From Schistocephalus solidus (lineage: Eukaryota; Platyhelminthes; Cestoda; Diphyllobothriidea; Diphyllobothriidae): DNA of 64,000 nt. Positions 35,167 to 46,383 of the stretch are shown here, piece by piece. Location: contig WEDG01000230.1 in NCBI GenBank assembly GCA_017591395.1, positions 62,001-126,000 of the forward strand, written 5' to 3'. How positions within the stretch are numbered: position 1 is the first letter of the stretch; every line of letters begins with the position of its first letter. Made by a program: the position numbers and the translations under genes. The notes under the pieces were generated by a model. That model was not told the origin of the DNA. It saw nothing but the letters and a program-made list of their open reading frames with translations, and searched no databases.

Positions 35167-35388
35167 ATACCTGCTGCAAGAGCTCAGTTTGTTCGTCTGT
35201 TGGAGGTCGTCAGGCTGGAACGTGGTCTCGGACCTACCATCATTCACTGCCTTGATGGAGGAACAAAGAGCGGTCTCTTCGCTGCCAGTTACATTCTCGT
35301 TGAGCGAATAACCAGAGACCTCTTTGTCGACGTATTTCACACCATAAAGGCCCTGAAACTGCGTCGCCGTGCTGTAATCGGTTCAGCG
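35167..35388 (+). CDS. Receptor PTP exon: D2 signature loop
   Basis: Seventy-four codons in phase 0, after a T-rich tract ending CCCAG and before GTGAGT. IIHCLDGGTKSGLFAASYI is the PTP signature region: the Cys is kept (codon 35248-35250), but the essential Arg is Lys (codon 35266-35268), giving CX5K. DVFHTIKALKLRRRAVIGSA corresponds to DIF..VK.LR.QRPAMVQT, again without the Gln. Confidence 0.93.
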
Positions 35389-36559
35389 GTGAGTTCGTAA
35401 AAAATTATTGTGAGCCTGTCAGATCACTATGTGGGATCATCGAGCCTTCTGTGCAAAAATTCGCCCTTTGAGAAATGCTCCTTTAGAAGACGTGATTTTC
35501 CTAAAAACGACAGCCGGCAACCTACCTGAACACCTTGATATTATAATAGAAGTTTTATTAGCATTGCACGTAAATATTAATAATTTTGGGGCATTAAATT
35601 AGAGGCATTTCATGAGTGAGATTGAAACGCATAATTCGAACCATCCTCGGTCGAATCTAGCATTTTGTTGTGTTTGCTTATGCAACGGATTTTCGACCCA
35701 AATTTCGCGTCCACTGAAAAACGTTGGCTTTGCTTTACTGGTATCTCCCGCAAACAGCGGGAAACTCCGAGTAATTTATGACGAACCCATCTGTAGAATC
35801 CCAGTGGGCATGGCATAGGCTTCCGCAGAGCTGTCAGTTGTTATGGATTTTTGTGCTAACGAGGCTCTTGTTCACAATTTAAAGTCCCTCTCTTAGATCT
35901 AAGGATCGGAATCTTGTATTTGCCCCCCTCTCTTAGCTCAGACAAGACAGTGCAATTGAAACATCCCCCTACTTTAACCCCTACGCTAATTCCCCCGAAA
36001 TTTAGCGCAAAGCCGTTTGTATTACGGGTGGTTGCTGTTCTCGTATCCTCCCGGGGGCGGGTCACATAAGCGATCCTCACCGAGTACAGGGATCCTCCAA
36101 CCACCTAGCTTAATCAAAAGACGGGCATTGTTTTTTGCTTTGAAGCTGCCTCCTGCAGTGCTAACATTAGTTCTCAGCCACAAACAATAAGCACTCAAAA
36201 GTTATTAACGAGAAGCACATAAGGTACGGAAGTTGACATTCCTAGTCGGCGTTTAATGTCCCTCTATTGGAGTTTAAATGACACGAAACTCTCATATTAC
36301 GTCCTTCAATCAGGTCAGATCGATGCTCACCACTCTCCCGATCCTTTGGACTTTACTGATATCAAACTGCGGGGTGTGAGCCCGTTGCATCAACCGACGT
36401 ATAGGTAATCCGATTAATAACTAGAGCTCGGTTGAAATCTCGGCTATTTCGGGCTTGGCGTCAAGCAATCAATGCCCATCGCAATTTCAGTTCCATTCAT
36501 CGAAAATATCTTTTGATTAAGGTTGCGCTTTTCGAAAATGTAGATTAACCCGTAGAACA
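35389..36559. other. Intron: eroded CCTAA-type element
   Basis: Positions 35955-36060 (CCCTACTTTAACCCCTACG, then GCGCAAAGCCGTTTGTATTACGGG) match the right half of the element at 56188-56512 (GCGCAAAGCCATATGTTTTACGGG). The left half is not recognisable. No gene is seen. Confidence 0.5.
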
Positions 36560-36712
36560 TTGCCGGCAATGACAGGAAAGACTGGAGTGGCCATTTCTAG
36601 CCTATACGTCTTCATCAGCCAGCCGCACCAAACCCAAGGTGCTGCGCCACCCGGGGCTCAAACACATGACCTATTGATTAGAAATCCAACGGTCTAAATC
36701 ACCGCGCTTTGC
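36560..36712 (-). mobile_element. tRNA-derived SINE, 5' half, inverted
   Basis: It keeps the inverted body (GACTGGAGTGGCCATTTC, ATCAGCCAGCCG) and a well-preserved inverted tRNA-like head (GGGGCTCAAACACATGACC then GAAATCCAACGG). It abuts the next copy head-on. Confidence 0.75.
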
Positions 36713-36900
36713 GCGGTGCATAACTCGATTATGGGTATCGCTGGTTGATGACGGCTACTAGGCCGGAATCAGTCATTCCAGGTAATATTCTGCCGATAAT
36801 ACTAGCCGCTGTGTAGCTGCTGGCAGGGCTAGAGAGAAAGCCCTTAGGCAGAATGCGCCGAGTAAGTCCCGTAACCGATCGTTGAATGTCCATCCACCAG
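36713..36900 (+). mobile_element. tRNA-derived SINE, body and 3' end
   Basis: It starts within the body (GGTATCGCTGGTTGATGACG) and continues through GCCGCTGTGTAGCTGCTGGC, GGCAGAATGCGCCGAGTAAG and CCGATCGTTGAATG. The tRNA-like head is missing, as expected for 5' truncation or fusion with the inverted neighbour. Confidence 0.8.
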
Positions 36901-37361
36901 TGATAGTAGAGTAACCTCTCGCCTCCTGACCTGGTTCAACCGGATCCCATATTCGTATAGTTAGACATTAAACGTCCGTATCTGTTACTGTTTCTGAAGA
37001 TGGGTTTGAGCTGGAATCTGCACCGTCAGGTGAATAAAGTCCTTGTACAAATGATCGCGTCTTCTTGTCAATCAAACACTGCTTTCTTGTAACCTAGTCT
37101 TGCACATCTGCCGCCTACGCACCCTGTTACTATACTCACCAAACCTGCGAACGTAGAAACAACTTCGTGAAAATTGTCTTTATTGTTGGTTGCTCTTTCA
37201 TCCACTATCCATTCCCTATCTTACAATGAGTGACCGTATAATGTCGTGCGTCGTAATATATCCAATGTGTTAAAAAAAGCTCTGTCTTCAGTAAACTATC
37301 TTCATCTTCCACTCTACGGACGTTCGTAACCTCATGCCTCTCAATATTTCTCCGTCTTCAG

Positions 37362-37826
37362 ATTCAACTCCGATTCCTCTACCGTGTTCTCATTGATTGG
37401 GTGGACATGACAATAGAAAAGCCCCTGAGACGTCAACAGACTGCCTATCCCATAACCTTCGTCCGCGATCCCTTGCTCTCGACGATACACGACGCACACT
37501 CCTCAGGACTGCTCTCAAGCACCCCCAGCCACCACTCACTGGCATCTATCGGTGACAGCAGCGCATGTCTTCATCGGGGTGAGGAGACCGCGGCGGCAGG
37601 GATTAATATGAGTAACAGCATGTCTGCTGTCTATCGCCCGCCTCGTCGCAATATCGTTCTCTACCGCTACTTCAGCGAAGAACTGTCCAAGCTGATGCGC
37701 AGTGGTCAAGCTTGTTTTTCGCCAGCAGATGCAATGGGTTTGGAGGGCCAGACAATGAACTGCACGGTGAGATCGCCTCGCTGGAGGTCCAGAGATAGAG
37801 TCAGTCAGGGAGACCTTATAGTATAG
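37362..37826 (+). CDS. Receptor PTP last recognised exon: D2 end and C-terminal tail
   Basis: Phase 0 after CCGTCTTCAG. IQLRFLYRVLIDWVDM is the last helix of a PTP domain (usually QY.F.Y.A...YL). A tail of about 120 residues follows, rich in Ser, Thr and His (SSTPSHHSLASIGDSSA) with NIVLYRYFSEELSKLM near the end. The frame stays open to TAG at 37824-37826. A possible donor GTGAGA at 37767 would instead end the exon at 37766 and imply a further exon not seen here. The AATAAA at 38157 favours this being the terminal exon. Confidence 0.8.
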   Translation: MQLRFLYRVLIDWVDMTIEKPLRRQQTAYPITFVRDPLLSTIHDAHSSGLLSSTPSHHSLASIGDSSACLHRGEETAAAGINMSNSMSAVYRPPRRNIVLYRYFSEELSKLMRSGQACFSPADAMGLEGQTMNCTVRSPRWRSRDRVSQGDLIV

Positions 37827-38156
37827 AGGACGTTTGCTCCGCCTTGCTCCCCTTTCCCGCTCTCCTTGTCACCGGATTTCTGAAGACTTTTAAATTGTGT
37901 GTGTGAGCATTTTATCCGGAATTTGGCTTTTATATACTGTCTGAGCTTTACGATTTGCCTATTTTAAGGATATGTACGTAGCCATAGTATGCATTTTTAC
38001 CTCTTGTTCAAGAAGGTTATTGGTTTACCGCACCGGCATTTTCGTTCTCCTGATCCTCCTCCTCATCCAGGGCTTTTTAAATTTCTAAGGTTTACTGGGT
38101 AATTGGTGGCTCTCCGATGAGCCTAGATGTTCGCTTTGTTGATGGTCCTTTTTTAG

Positions 38157-38162
38157 AATAAA
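38157..38162 (+). terminator. Candidate polyadenylation signal AATAAA of the PTP gene
   Basis: This canonical hexamer lies 331 bp after the stop codon at 37826. It is the first one seen downstream. No transcript evidence is available. Confidence 0.4.
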
Positions 38163-38285
38163 TACTCAATTTTAAAGTGTATTATCATGTATATCAAGGG
38201 CTTCATGTTCGTGTATTATGTTTTTGCAACTTTGATCCACAACTCCGCCAAATTTATGCAAGTAAGATTTTTTAGGCGGATGAAT

Positions 38286-38525
38286 AACTGCGATAAAGAC
38301 GAGGAAGATTGGAATGCCGTCACTAGCCAGCCATACAAAATCCCAGGTTGTGTACCACCCGAGGCTCGAACCCACGACCTGTTGATACGAAGTCCAACGC
38401 CCTTACCATTGAACCACGGACTCGTTGTCTGGCCGGTTTATATCGGGAACATTGCAATTCATTTATTAACGCTCACCGATCGCTAGCGGAACTCACACGA
38501 CCCGTTCTACGTTGGGGCTCACTCG
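38286..38525 (-). mobile_element. tRNA-derived SINE, two abutting inverted fragments
   Basis: Positions 38286-38425 hold an inverted 5' half with a very clear head (CCCGAGGCTCGAACCCACGACC then ACCATTGAACCACGGACTCG). Positions 38470-38525 hold an inverted 3' end (CGCTCACCGATCGCTAGCG, GTTGGGGCTCACTCGAG) of another copy. Confidence 0.8.
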
Positions 38526-38544
38526 AGCTACTTTAACCAATCCC

Positions 38545-38812
38545 GCTCAATGGTTAAAACTTTCGCTTTCTGGTCAACAGATTGTGAGTTCTAGCCTCGG
38601 GTGGGGCACCACCTGGGGTTGTGTACGACTGGCTGATGATGGCTAACGAGCCGGAAATGGCCATTCCAGTCTTCCTTTTGATTGTCATTACTGTTCATCT
38701 GCCTTAACTACTACTAGTCGCTGTGTGGCTTCTGGTGCGGCTCGAGAATGAGCCCCAAGGCAGAACGGGAAAGTGAGTTCCATTAGGGATCGGTGATCGT
38801 TCATCAACAAAT
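38545..38812 (+). mobile_element. tRNA-derived SINE, near full length
   Basis: It contains, in order, CAATGGTTAAAACTTTCGC (A-box region), GTGAGTTCTAGCCTCGGG (eroded B box), CTGGCTGATGATGGCTAACG, GGCCATTCCAGTCTTCC, GCTGTGTGGCTTCTGG, GAGCCCCAAGGCAGAACGGG and GATCGGTGATCGTTCATC. It is one of the best copies for defining the family. Confidence 0.85.
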
Positions 38813-39779
38813 GCAAGATTTTGTTTGTCACCATTTTGCTCACAAAGGCCTATGGCAAATAATCGCCAGGATTAACTACGCTTTCAGAGCCGCATCGTTA
38901 TGATGTTACTGGAAATATTTTGATTGCAGGGAAAAATAAGGGTTTTGAATCTTCCCGCCAAATCTCCTTAAGGTTGTAAATACAATGGGACTGGACATTC
39001 AAATCCTAATCAAGTACGTTTTTCGAAATGCGCATCGTCCGGCAAGATTTTTGGCTGTCGGTACTGTAGTGGTGCTGATTTTTCTTTTTAGGGGAGTTAC
39101 CCCCTCACGGATCTGAAACGTTCTAAGTAAAAAGTGGTATTCCTTTACTAAAGACAGGGAATGCACCAGTTCGGGAACTGTAAGCCGACTAAGCGTAATT
39201 ACTCAAGCAATCAATCTAGCATCCATCAGCTGACTAACAGTCGTGATAACATAATAGGGTTTTTGGTGGATTTAAATAATTCAATTGATCTGTTTTTCAC
39301 AACTAGGTCAAGTAAAGCATGAAATGTCATTTCGGGTGAGGAAAGCACCGATTCTGTATCAAGGCTTCGTGTTCTGTTGAGGATGGCAGAAGTGGGGCTT
39401 TTAAGAATATGGATGAGGGAGTTGCTGACTACAAGAATTTTTGAAATGCAGATATGTGAAATGTAGAGAATGTCACATGGTAAGGGAAATTAGAGGAATT
39501 CTCGATTTAAAGGATTTCAGTTCGCTTTACCAGAACCTGGCTTCTCTGTATACATACGGACAATGACTTCGGTGACTCAACTTATGTAAAGTGACTTTTG
39601 TAATATTTAGTCAGTGTATAGTTCCGGGTGTTTTTGAATGAGTTCTAGTCAAATAAAATGATTGCTGCGAATCCGCGCACAATGACGGTAGTTCGCGGAG
39701 TGTTGTAGGAGGTTGGCTGTGAGTAATAATGCAGTCAAACATTTTCCAATCAAATCTTTTACAATCACAAATTAATTCG
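38813..39779. other. Intergenic sequence, no feature assigned
   Basis: Nothing recognisable was found on either strand. Confidence 0.4.
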
Positions 39780-41400
39780 GCCGTCCTCATCTCACTTGGT
39801 AGTGATTTCCATGGTCAGACTACTCGTTGTGTAAAGGAAAACTTTCTGAGGTCTAGACGTGTGCTTTCGTTTATGACTTTGTCCGAATGACGGTTGTGCA
39901 TGCAAATGCGAAGGAGCCTTCCAGTCTCATCGAGCATCCATGCCCACAGACCTTACGGAATGCTCAGATCAGCCTACGACTTAAGGGCCTGTGATATCGG
40001 AGAAGTAAGTCAAGCATGTCTTACCCATCATGATACGATAAATCCTCAAATTATTGACCATGTTCGCTGTACTTCGTTGCACCGGTTCGAGGAGATAAAT
40101 ATCATCACTTATCCATGGTGTTCAGGCTGGCATTTTATAATCCACATAGGGCCTCACAAAGATGTCTAAGATTTTAGCGAGAAGTTCAGGAGAAAATATT
40201 TCAAGCGCACATACTAGTTGTTGTCTGGAAGGTCGTCATACAGTTTCCTGATGGTCTTAAATTCACGGTCTTCATCATGCCCAGCACATTGTAAATTTCC
40301 GCATCTTTTTAGGTACCACCGTTAGCAAAGAAACTTGTGTTTTAAAGATACTTTTTCGGCCGGAGCTAGGCTGTAGAACGAGGCACCTTGACAAAGTAAT
40401 CTTTAGACGCCTGGTCAACCGAACACTCAGTTCATATATGCTTGATTTTATTTCTGCGCTTCGTCGACTTCGTCGTCCATATATTCATTTCGTCGGCGAA
40501 CATGAGATTCGCACAATTCAATTCGCTGCTGCAGTCACGAGCATCAGTCAGAAAGGGCAAGAGGCCTAAAACAGGGCCTTGTGGGATCCAAATTTTAACC
40601 TTGACCTATTCCAAGTTAGAATTGCCTACATAATCTCTCTGTGCTGTATATAACATTGAACCTTTTGCTATTTGAATACTGTTTGGAATTCCTTTTTCCA
40701 AAATCGTTTGTAAGAAAATGCTGTCAAAGGTACATTTGATATCGAAAGGATTTTATAGATGATCGTGCCAACGACCAAATTCAAGACACACTCTGCTGTA
40801 TAATTGATTGCCGGGGACACGATGATTTACGAAATAATTACCATCTGTTTTGGCGGGTGCTCACTGATCGCGTTAAGGCACATACTCGTCCTGGTGTATG
40901 GACTCACTCTCTTTTGGGCTCAACTTCTTTGTTGACAATGGTATACTGTCTTACAGCCATCTTTTTTATGGTCTGAAGCAGTCAGAGCATAAGTTGCCAA
41001 CTAAAATAGCTTCAAGGATCCGTAACAGCGTTCAGGAGGGGATAAGTAGCTGGGGATTGGAGGAAAAAGTCGAACATCATTATTTTAATGAAAGAATGCA
41101 AATAACCTATTAAATTAAGTTTATGAAGTACCGGATAGTAGCAATATTATAATGGTGAGGTTGGATGCTGGCCATGCCGAATAGGTGCTTGAGATATTTA
41201 AGAGTGAGGAATCCGTTGATGGACTTCACTGGATTCAGGATTTTATTGATTGCCTGAAGCAACTGAACACTTGCTGATAAGGTCTGTGCACTATTAAGAA
41301 ACATGTCCTCAGTGTGTGAACAAAAAGCCAAGTTCATGGTCACTACAGAATTCAAAAGTAACGCGAAAGATTTCTCAATGGCCAACGCATCTGGTGAGTA
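39780..41400 (-). pseudogene. CR1/jockey-like LINE remnant, antisense
   Basis: Minus-strand reading gives RT blocks in order. LLQAINKILNPVKSINGF (about 41250) corresponds to the L..L...KS.GPDG block. IPQGPVLGLLPFL and NLMFADEMNIW (about 40480-40590) correspond to GVPQGSVLGPLLF and MFADD.KIW. FVRPYVDYKMPA and LEPVQRSTANMVNN (about 40040-40160) correspond to FVRP.LEY and LE.VQRRATKMV. Stops and frameshifts are frequent. It is clearly older than the element at 41.9-46.4 kb. Confidence 0.75.
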
Positions 41401-42051
41401 CTACCTTCGGAATACCTTCCATGCATTGATTTTCGAGAAATTAGTGGGCTGAATAATAAAGAAACACACTTGGAATTAATAGATCGAATAACTGCCCAGC
41501 CTAGTTACATTTATTAAAGCGCAGGAGTTACACAAGATCACCAGATCTCAGTATTGGCTATGAGAGGCAAATAACCACCAATTATTTGCTCTCTAACTTG
41601 GACAATTTGATCTTCGTTACCACTTCACGAGGACTGATCCGGACAATACTGTTTCAACTGCATGTACTTTCTTGCTTCCTGCTCATCTGGAATTCTTTTT
41701 TGTGCCGAAATTCGTCAAAAAACGGATCAAATTGGAATTTGTTTATCATTTTATTCAAGTTGACTGCGCAGGCTCTGCACCAATAAAAACTGAGAACCAC
41801 TCAGGGAACCAAACGTGTACAACCTCGTGAAGATCTGAAGTTATCCAGGACCTTCGATATCTCCGAACGGCTGAGTCGTTCCTGAATATCCTTCATACCG
41901 TTTATAGTATTTTTTTCAAAAAGCGTTTTTGAACAAGTATAACCATTTTTGCTCATATTGCATTAAATACTCGCCATACTCCAAAGCCAGTCGGAAATTT
42001 TTCGTTATACGCTCAAAGGAGAACATACTTTTTCCCAGTGTTTTAACATTT

Positions 42052-42543
42052 ATGGACTCAAAACAATTGTTTGCTAGCAACAGAACCAGTCACGGAACTT
42101 CCTTTAAAGGAAAGCCTGTTGAGCTGGCTTCGACATCCACGACTGGCACTCTATCAGTTTATACTTGTAACCAAAAACCAGCAAAGCGCGCAAAAAGCGT
42201 AATGGCAGCCAAATCCGTTGGCTACGAGGACGAATCTTGCGTTGGATGTTCTTATATTTTACTAAGAGTTCAAAAACTGGAAAATGAGCTTGCAGACTTA
42301 AGGAAGCTCTTGCAAGATAACATTACTCGACGAAATACGCTTAGCAATATTCCAGTTAAAAAGGCAGTGACTAAAGCACGAAAAGTATCAAAAACTACAA
42401 CTGGTTACAGCTCACAATGTTCGGACGCGATTACCCTTAACGACCGGATAACAGGAGCACAGTCTCTGAATCCTACGGACGACGACCAGAGCAAAACCAC
42501 AAAATCTCATCCTGTTATCTTGGGTGTTATAAAGAGCCCGTAG
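42052..42543 (+). pseudogene. LINE ORF1, first part
   Basis: From the ATG at 42052 it encodes 163 residues, basic and Ser/Thr-rich. A short region with paired cysteines (CVGC) is followed by a leucine-heptad stretch (LLRVQKLENELADLRKLLQD), a likely coiled coil, as is common in LINE ORF1 proteins that trimerise. It ends at TAG 42541-42543, and the continuation lies in another frame. Confidence 0.65.
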
Positions 42544-42578
42544 TTGAATCCGAAGAAACAAACGAGTGGCAAGCTGCA

Positions 42579-43067
42579 ATGGGGAAACACCACAACAGGA
42601 GGACAAAGTCACAATCAACTCTGATGGATTCATTGAAGCCTTCAGATGAGAGTTTGGTCAGAGGTAGACTTAATCCCAACGAGAGCTCTGTAAACCGTTC
42701 TCGTGCCCCTAAGGAGAACTTAGCAGGAAGCGAAAATTCCAAGTACCAGGATCGACAACAGTGTTTAGTTATTCAGGGTTTGCACGAGTCAACTGCAGTC
42801 CGACCAGAAGACCGTGTCACCGAAGACCTTGCTTCGTTTAATGGCCTCCTAAACCAGTTGCTCCCACCGGGCGTGGAAGTAAAAGTTATTAAAGCATTCC
42901 AGATCGGCAAAAAGTCTGAAGACAGCCTAGGAACGCCGCGACCGCGACCGCTGAAAATAATGCTAGAGAGCAAAGACCAAATCAAGGCGATCCTATCCAA
43001 AAAAACTAACCTACGTCACTCGCATGAAGAGTTTTTTCAACCGGACTACTCCCTGAGGAAAGTCTGA
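42579..43067 (+). pseudogene. LINE ORF1, second part (possible RRM-like domain)
   Basis: The continuation of ORF1 after a frameshift. QQCLVIQGLHES near its middle and RPLKIMLESKDQIKAILSKK near its end look like the two core strands and following helix of an RRM-like nucleic-acid-binding fold used by several LINE ORF1 proteins. That assignment rests on pattern only. Confidence 0.5.
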
Positions 43068-43423
43068 GGCGCCGGAATCTTGTCTTGGAACTACAATCAA
43101 GACTGAAGGCTGGCGAACACAATCTGGGTATCTTCAAGGGGAATGTAGTTCAAAAGAATACGAATTTTTCCATTGAACCAACCGATTGTTCTGAGGGACA
43201 ACGGCAGCCACCTCACTAACGCCAAAACCATCAGGGAACCAATTGCCCAAAGAGATGTCAGAACTGATTCCGTAACGCCCAGCGTTCTCACTAAAAAGAA
43301 ACCAGAGTTACCGAAAATCATCACGAAACGGAAAAAGACATACGACCTTGACGTTAGAGGGAGACACAGTTGGGCCCATAAAATTGACAAACGCAACAGG
43401 AAATTTGGTTGGCGCAAAATTTA

Positions 43424-44134
43424 AGTGCTTGTATACAAATGCGCAAAGCCTTTTATCAAAACTTGATGAGTTAAAAATTTGCCTTGCCGAAGTATCTCCG
43501 GATGTGATAGCAGTAACCGAAACCTGGCTGTCGGGCAGTATTCGAGATAGCGAAATAACATTGTCTGGGTACTAAATATATCGGAGGGACAGAGAAAACC
43601 GACAGGGTGGTGGAATAATTGTGTATGTGAAAGACGTGCTAATAGTGTCTGACAAGACGAGCAAGTTTGCGTGCAGCACTGAAGCCATATGGTTGAACAT
43701 CAAGGCTCTTGGCTCTCCATGTCTAGATGTCCTCATTGTCTATCGGCCACCTAGGATAGACCGAGTCGCGGACACCCACTTGTTGGAACAATTAGAAAAG
43801 TTCTCCAGTAGACCTAATGTAATGATTATGGGTGACTTCAACGCACCAGGAATTAACTGGAGCACTGTTCAATCATCATGCCCGAAATCAACTTTTTGAT
43901 TATGTTTTTCTGCAAAAGACCTTGAATGCACTCCTCACACAGCATGTCCCTTTCCCCACCAGAACACGTGAAGGACAAAGGGCTAACTGTCTTGACCTGG
44001 TTTTCACGAAAACATCAGGCAGCATTGACGAGATTATTTCAATGCCTCCGCTCGGTCGTAGTGATCACGTGGTGCTTATATGGGACTACTCCTTATTCTC
44101 CGTTGCCCCTGCTATAGAGGGAAAAACGGCGTAA
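43424..44134 (+). pseudogene. LINE AP-endonuclease domain
   Basis: The order of blocks is diagnostic: YTNAQSLLSKLDELK, DVIAVTETWLS (catalytic E), an in-frame TAA at 43573, then GGGIIVYVKD, VLIVYRPPR, IMGDFNAPGINW (GDFN block), LDLVFTK and GRSDHVVLIW (SDH block). A frame change occurs near 43880. All catalytic positions are still readable, so the element is not very old. Confidence 0.9.
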
Positions 44135-44422
44135 CGTTTGGCGAGGAAACTTTCATCAGATGCGAGCAGATATAACACACATCAACTGGACCTCAATATT
44201 TTTCGAGCACCGTAAACGAAGATTGGGAGTCTTTCCGAAATGTTCTTCTGCAACTTATTGACAACCACTGCCCGCTAACGAGTGTCCATCACAGCAAGCG
44301 TCCTGGGTGGCTAGACAGCAACTTAAAAAGGGAAATAAACAGGAAGCACAAGTTGTGGAGAAAATATCGCGAGTCTAATCAAGTCGCCTATTTTAATAAG
44401 TATAAAAGCACAGAGAAACAAA

Positions 44423-46227
44423 ATGAGAAGCCTTATTCTTACAACGCGAAGAGAATTTGAGAAGACTTTGCTGCAAAAGGCAACGCAGAATCCAAAGTTA
44501 GTCTACAGTTACCTCCGTAGATGTACAAGGAAAAAACATCAAATACCGCTGATTAAGACTGCCGTGGGCGTCGAAATTTCTGAAAATAGGGAAAAAGCCG
44601 AGTACTTTTCACAGTTCTACCGCTCAGTCTTCACAAACGAGGCCAGGTTCCTTCGTCCCTCAGTGGATAACCCGCCGACTGCAAGCATTAGCCACATACT
44701 ATTCTCAGAATTTCTGATCCAAAAAGGAATTAAAAGAACTAAAAGAGTCAGAAATCCCCAGGACCAGACGAGCTTCCACCCAAGCTTCTGAAAGAACTCG
44801 CCAATGAACTTTCCGCACCTTTGTCAGTGCTCTTTCAAAAGTCCTTTGACTCCGGAACACTTCCTTTCGATTGGAAGCTGGCACATATAACTCCCTTGTA
44901 CAAAAGCGGTAGCCGGGCGTCAGTGACAAACTACAGGCCCATAAGCTTAACATGCATCCTTGGCAAGATTATGGAAAAGGATCATCAAGAGCGAATTGGT
45001 GAAATTCCTAGAGACTCATAATTTGTTATCAAGCTGTCAACACGGGTTCAGAAAAGGAAGATCATGCACAACGAATTTGCTGTATTCGATCCAGAGGTGG
45101 ACCCAAGCTCTTGAAGATAGACACGCGGTTCACATTGCCTTCATTGACTTTCAAAAGGCCTTCGATACTGTGCCGCACGAGAGACTGCTTTACAAGCTAG
45201 AAAGAATTGGAATCAGAGGTAACCTCCTCAAGTGGATCGAAAACTTCCTCATGGGTCGGCGCCAGGTTGTGTGCATCGGCCAAGAGAGGTCAAGGTCTGC
45301 TGCGGTCGAGAGTGGGGTTCCTCAGTGTTCAGTACTAGGGCCAATACTGTTTTTAATATACGTGAACGATTGTGTCAGGAATCTCGACTGTGAAGCAGCA
45401 ATGTTTGCCGACGACATTAAAATCTGGAATGTAATCCAGAGCCCTGCTGACGAAGATAAACTGCAGATCAACCTAACTCGGTTGGAGGAGTGGTCGAATC
45501 ATTGGCTTTTGCGGTTCAACGTCGATAAGTGTACAATACTTCGCTTAGGCAACCCGTCTGGATCTGCCGAAAGTAGAAGTTACTTTCTCAACGGTGAAGC
45601 CTTAAAAGACGTGGAAACCCAAAAGGACCTTGGTGTGCTGATGACCACCACCTTAAAACCATCGTCTCACTGCTCGAAAGTGGCGAAGAGGGCAATTTCG
45701 GTGTTGCATGCCATCAGACGAGCCTTTTTGGATTTCGATGAAGATCTTTTGCTAAGACCTTTGGAACATTCATTAGGCCACATTTGGAATATGCTATGCA
45801 CGCCTGGAAACCCTGGACAGTTCAAGATCAGAACTGCCTCGAAAGAGTCCAGAGGAAATCCACCAAAATGGTTAGAAGTCAAAGCTCCTTGCCATATCCC
45901 ACCCGTCTAATGAATCTTAATCTGTTCCCTTTGAGTTATAGGCAAATTCGTGGTGATCTCCTGCAGACATTCCGCATTGTGAAGGGATTGGATTGTTGCC
46001 TGGAATTCTCGGACTTCTTTGAATTTGCCACCACGACCCATCTCCGAGGTCACCCATTGAAACTGCGTGTCCAGCAGGCGAGACTGGATGTGCGCAAGTT
46101 CTCCTTCTCTGTCAGAGTGGTTAAACCATGGAATGCCCTCCCTGAAGACGTTGTGATGTCACCATCGCTGGAAAGCTTTAAAAGGAACCTTGACAGTTTT
46201 ATGTTCCGCAACGAGCCTGAGCGATGA
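44423..46227 (+). pseudogene. LINE reverse transcriptase and C-terminal region
   Basis: Split over at least three frames. LPFDWKLAHITPLYKSGSR and NYRPISLTCILGKIMEK are followed by CQHGFRKGRSCTTNLL, FIDFQKAFDTVPHERLLYKL, VPQCSVLGPILFLIYVNDC, AMFADDIKIWN (catalytic DD), WLLRFNVDKCTILRLG, KDLGVLMT and, in the last frame, LERVQRKSTKMV and RRGDLLQTFRI-like blocks. The longest frame is 44960-45910. The order is complete for a CR1/jockey-type RT. Confidence 0.9.
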
Positions 46228-46383
46228 GGCATTTATCTTAACCCTCGAGAGTCGTGCACCACTTGTCAAATTTTATGACCGCCTTTTGTACCTTGGCAAC
46301 CCACACGGTTTCTCTGTATACCGCACTTAATTTTACGTTACAAATAGGGTACTCAAAGGCCCATGCCTATTTCCCTCAATAAA

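Larger units (their letters stand above)
7530..38162 (+). other. Gene span: receptor-type protein tyrosine phosphatase (5' incomplete)
   Basis: The span joins exons 7530-7686 (uncertain), 7790-8064, 11513-11907, 17394-17626, 23033-23360, 24607-24994, 27568-27791, 31886-32224, 34537-34797, 34863-34982, 35167-35388 and 37362-37766 or 37826. From 7790 onwards each junction has GT/AG borders and matching phase. The product is a type I membrane receptor with fibronectin-III-like repeats, one transmembrane helix and tandem phosphatase domains, the layout of LAR/R2A-R2B type receptors. A candidate polyadenylation signal AATAAA lies at 38157-38162. The signal peptide and distal ectodomain are not found. 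Confidence 0.8.
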
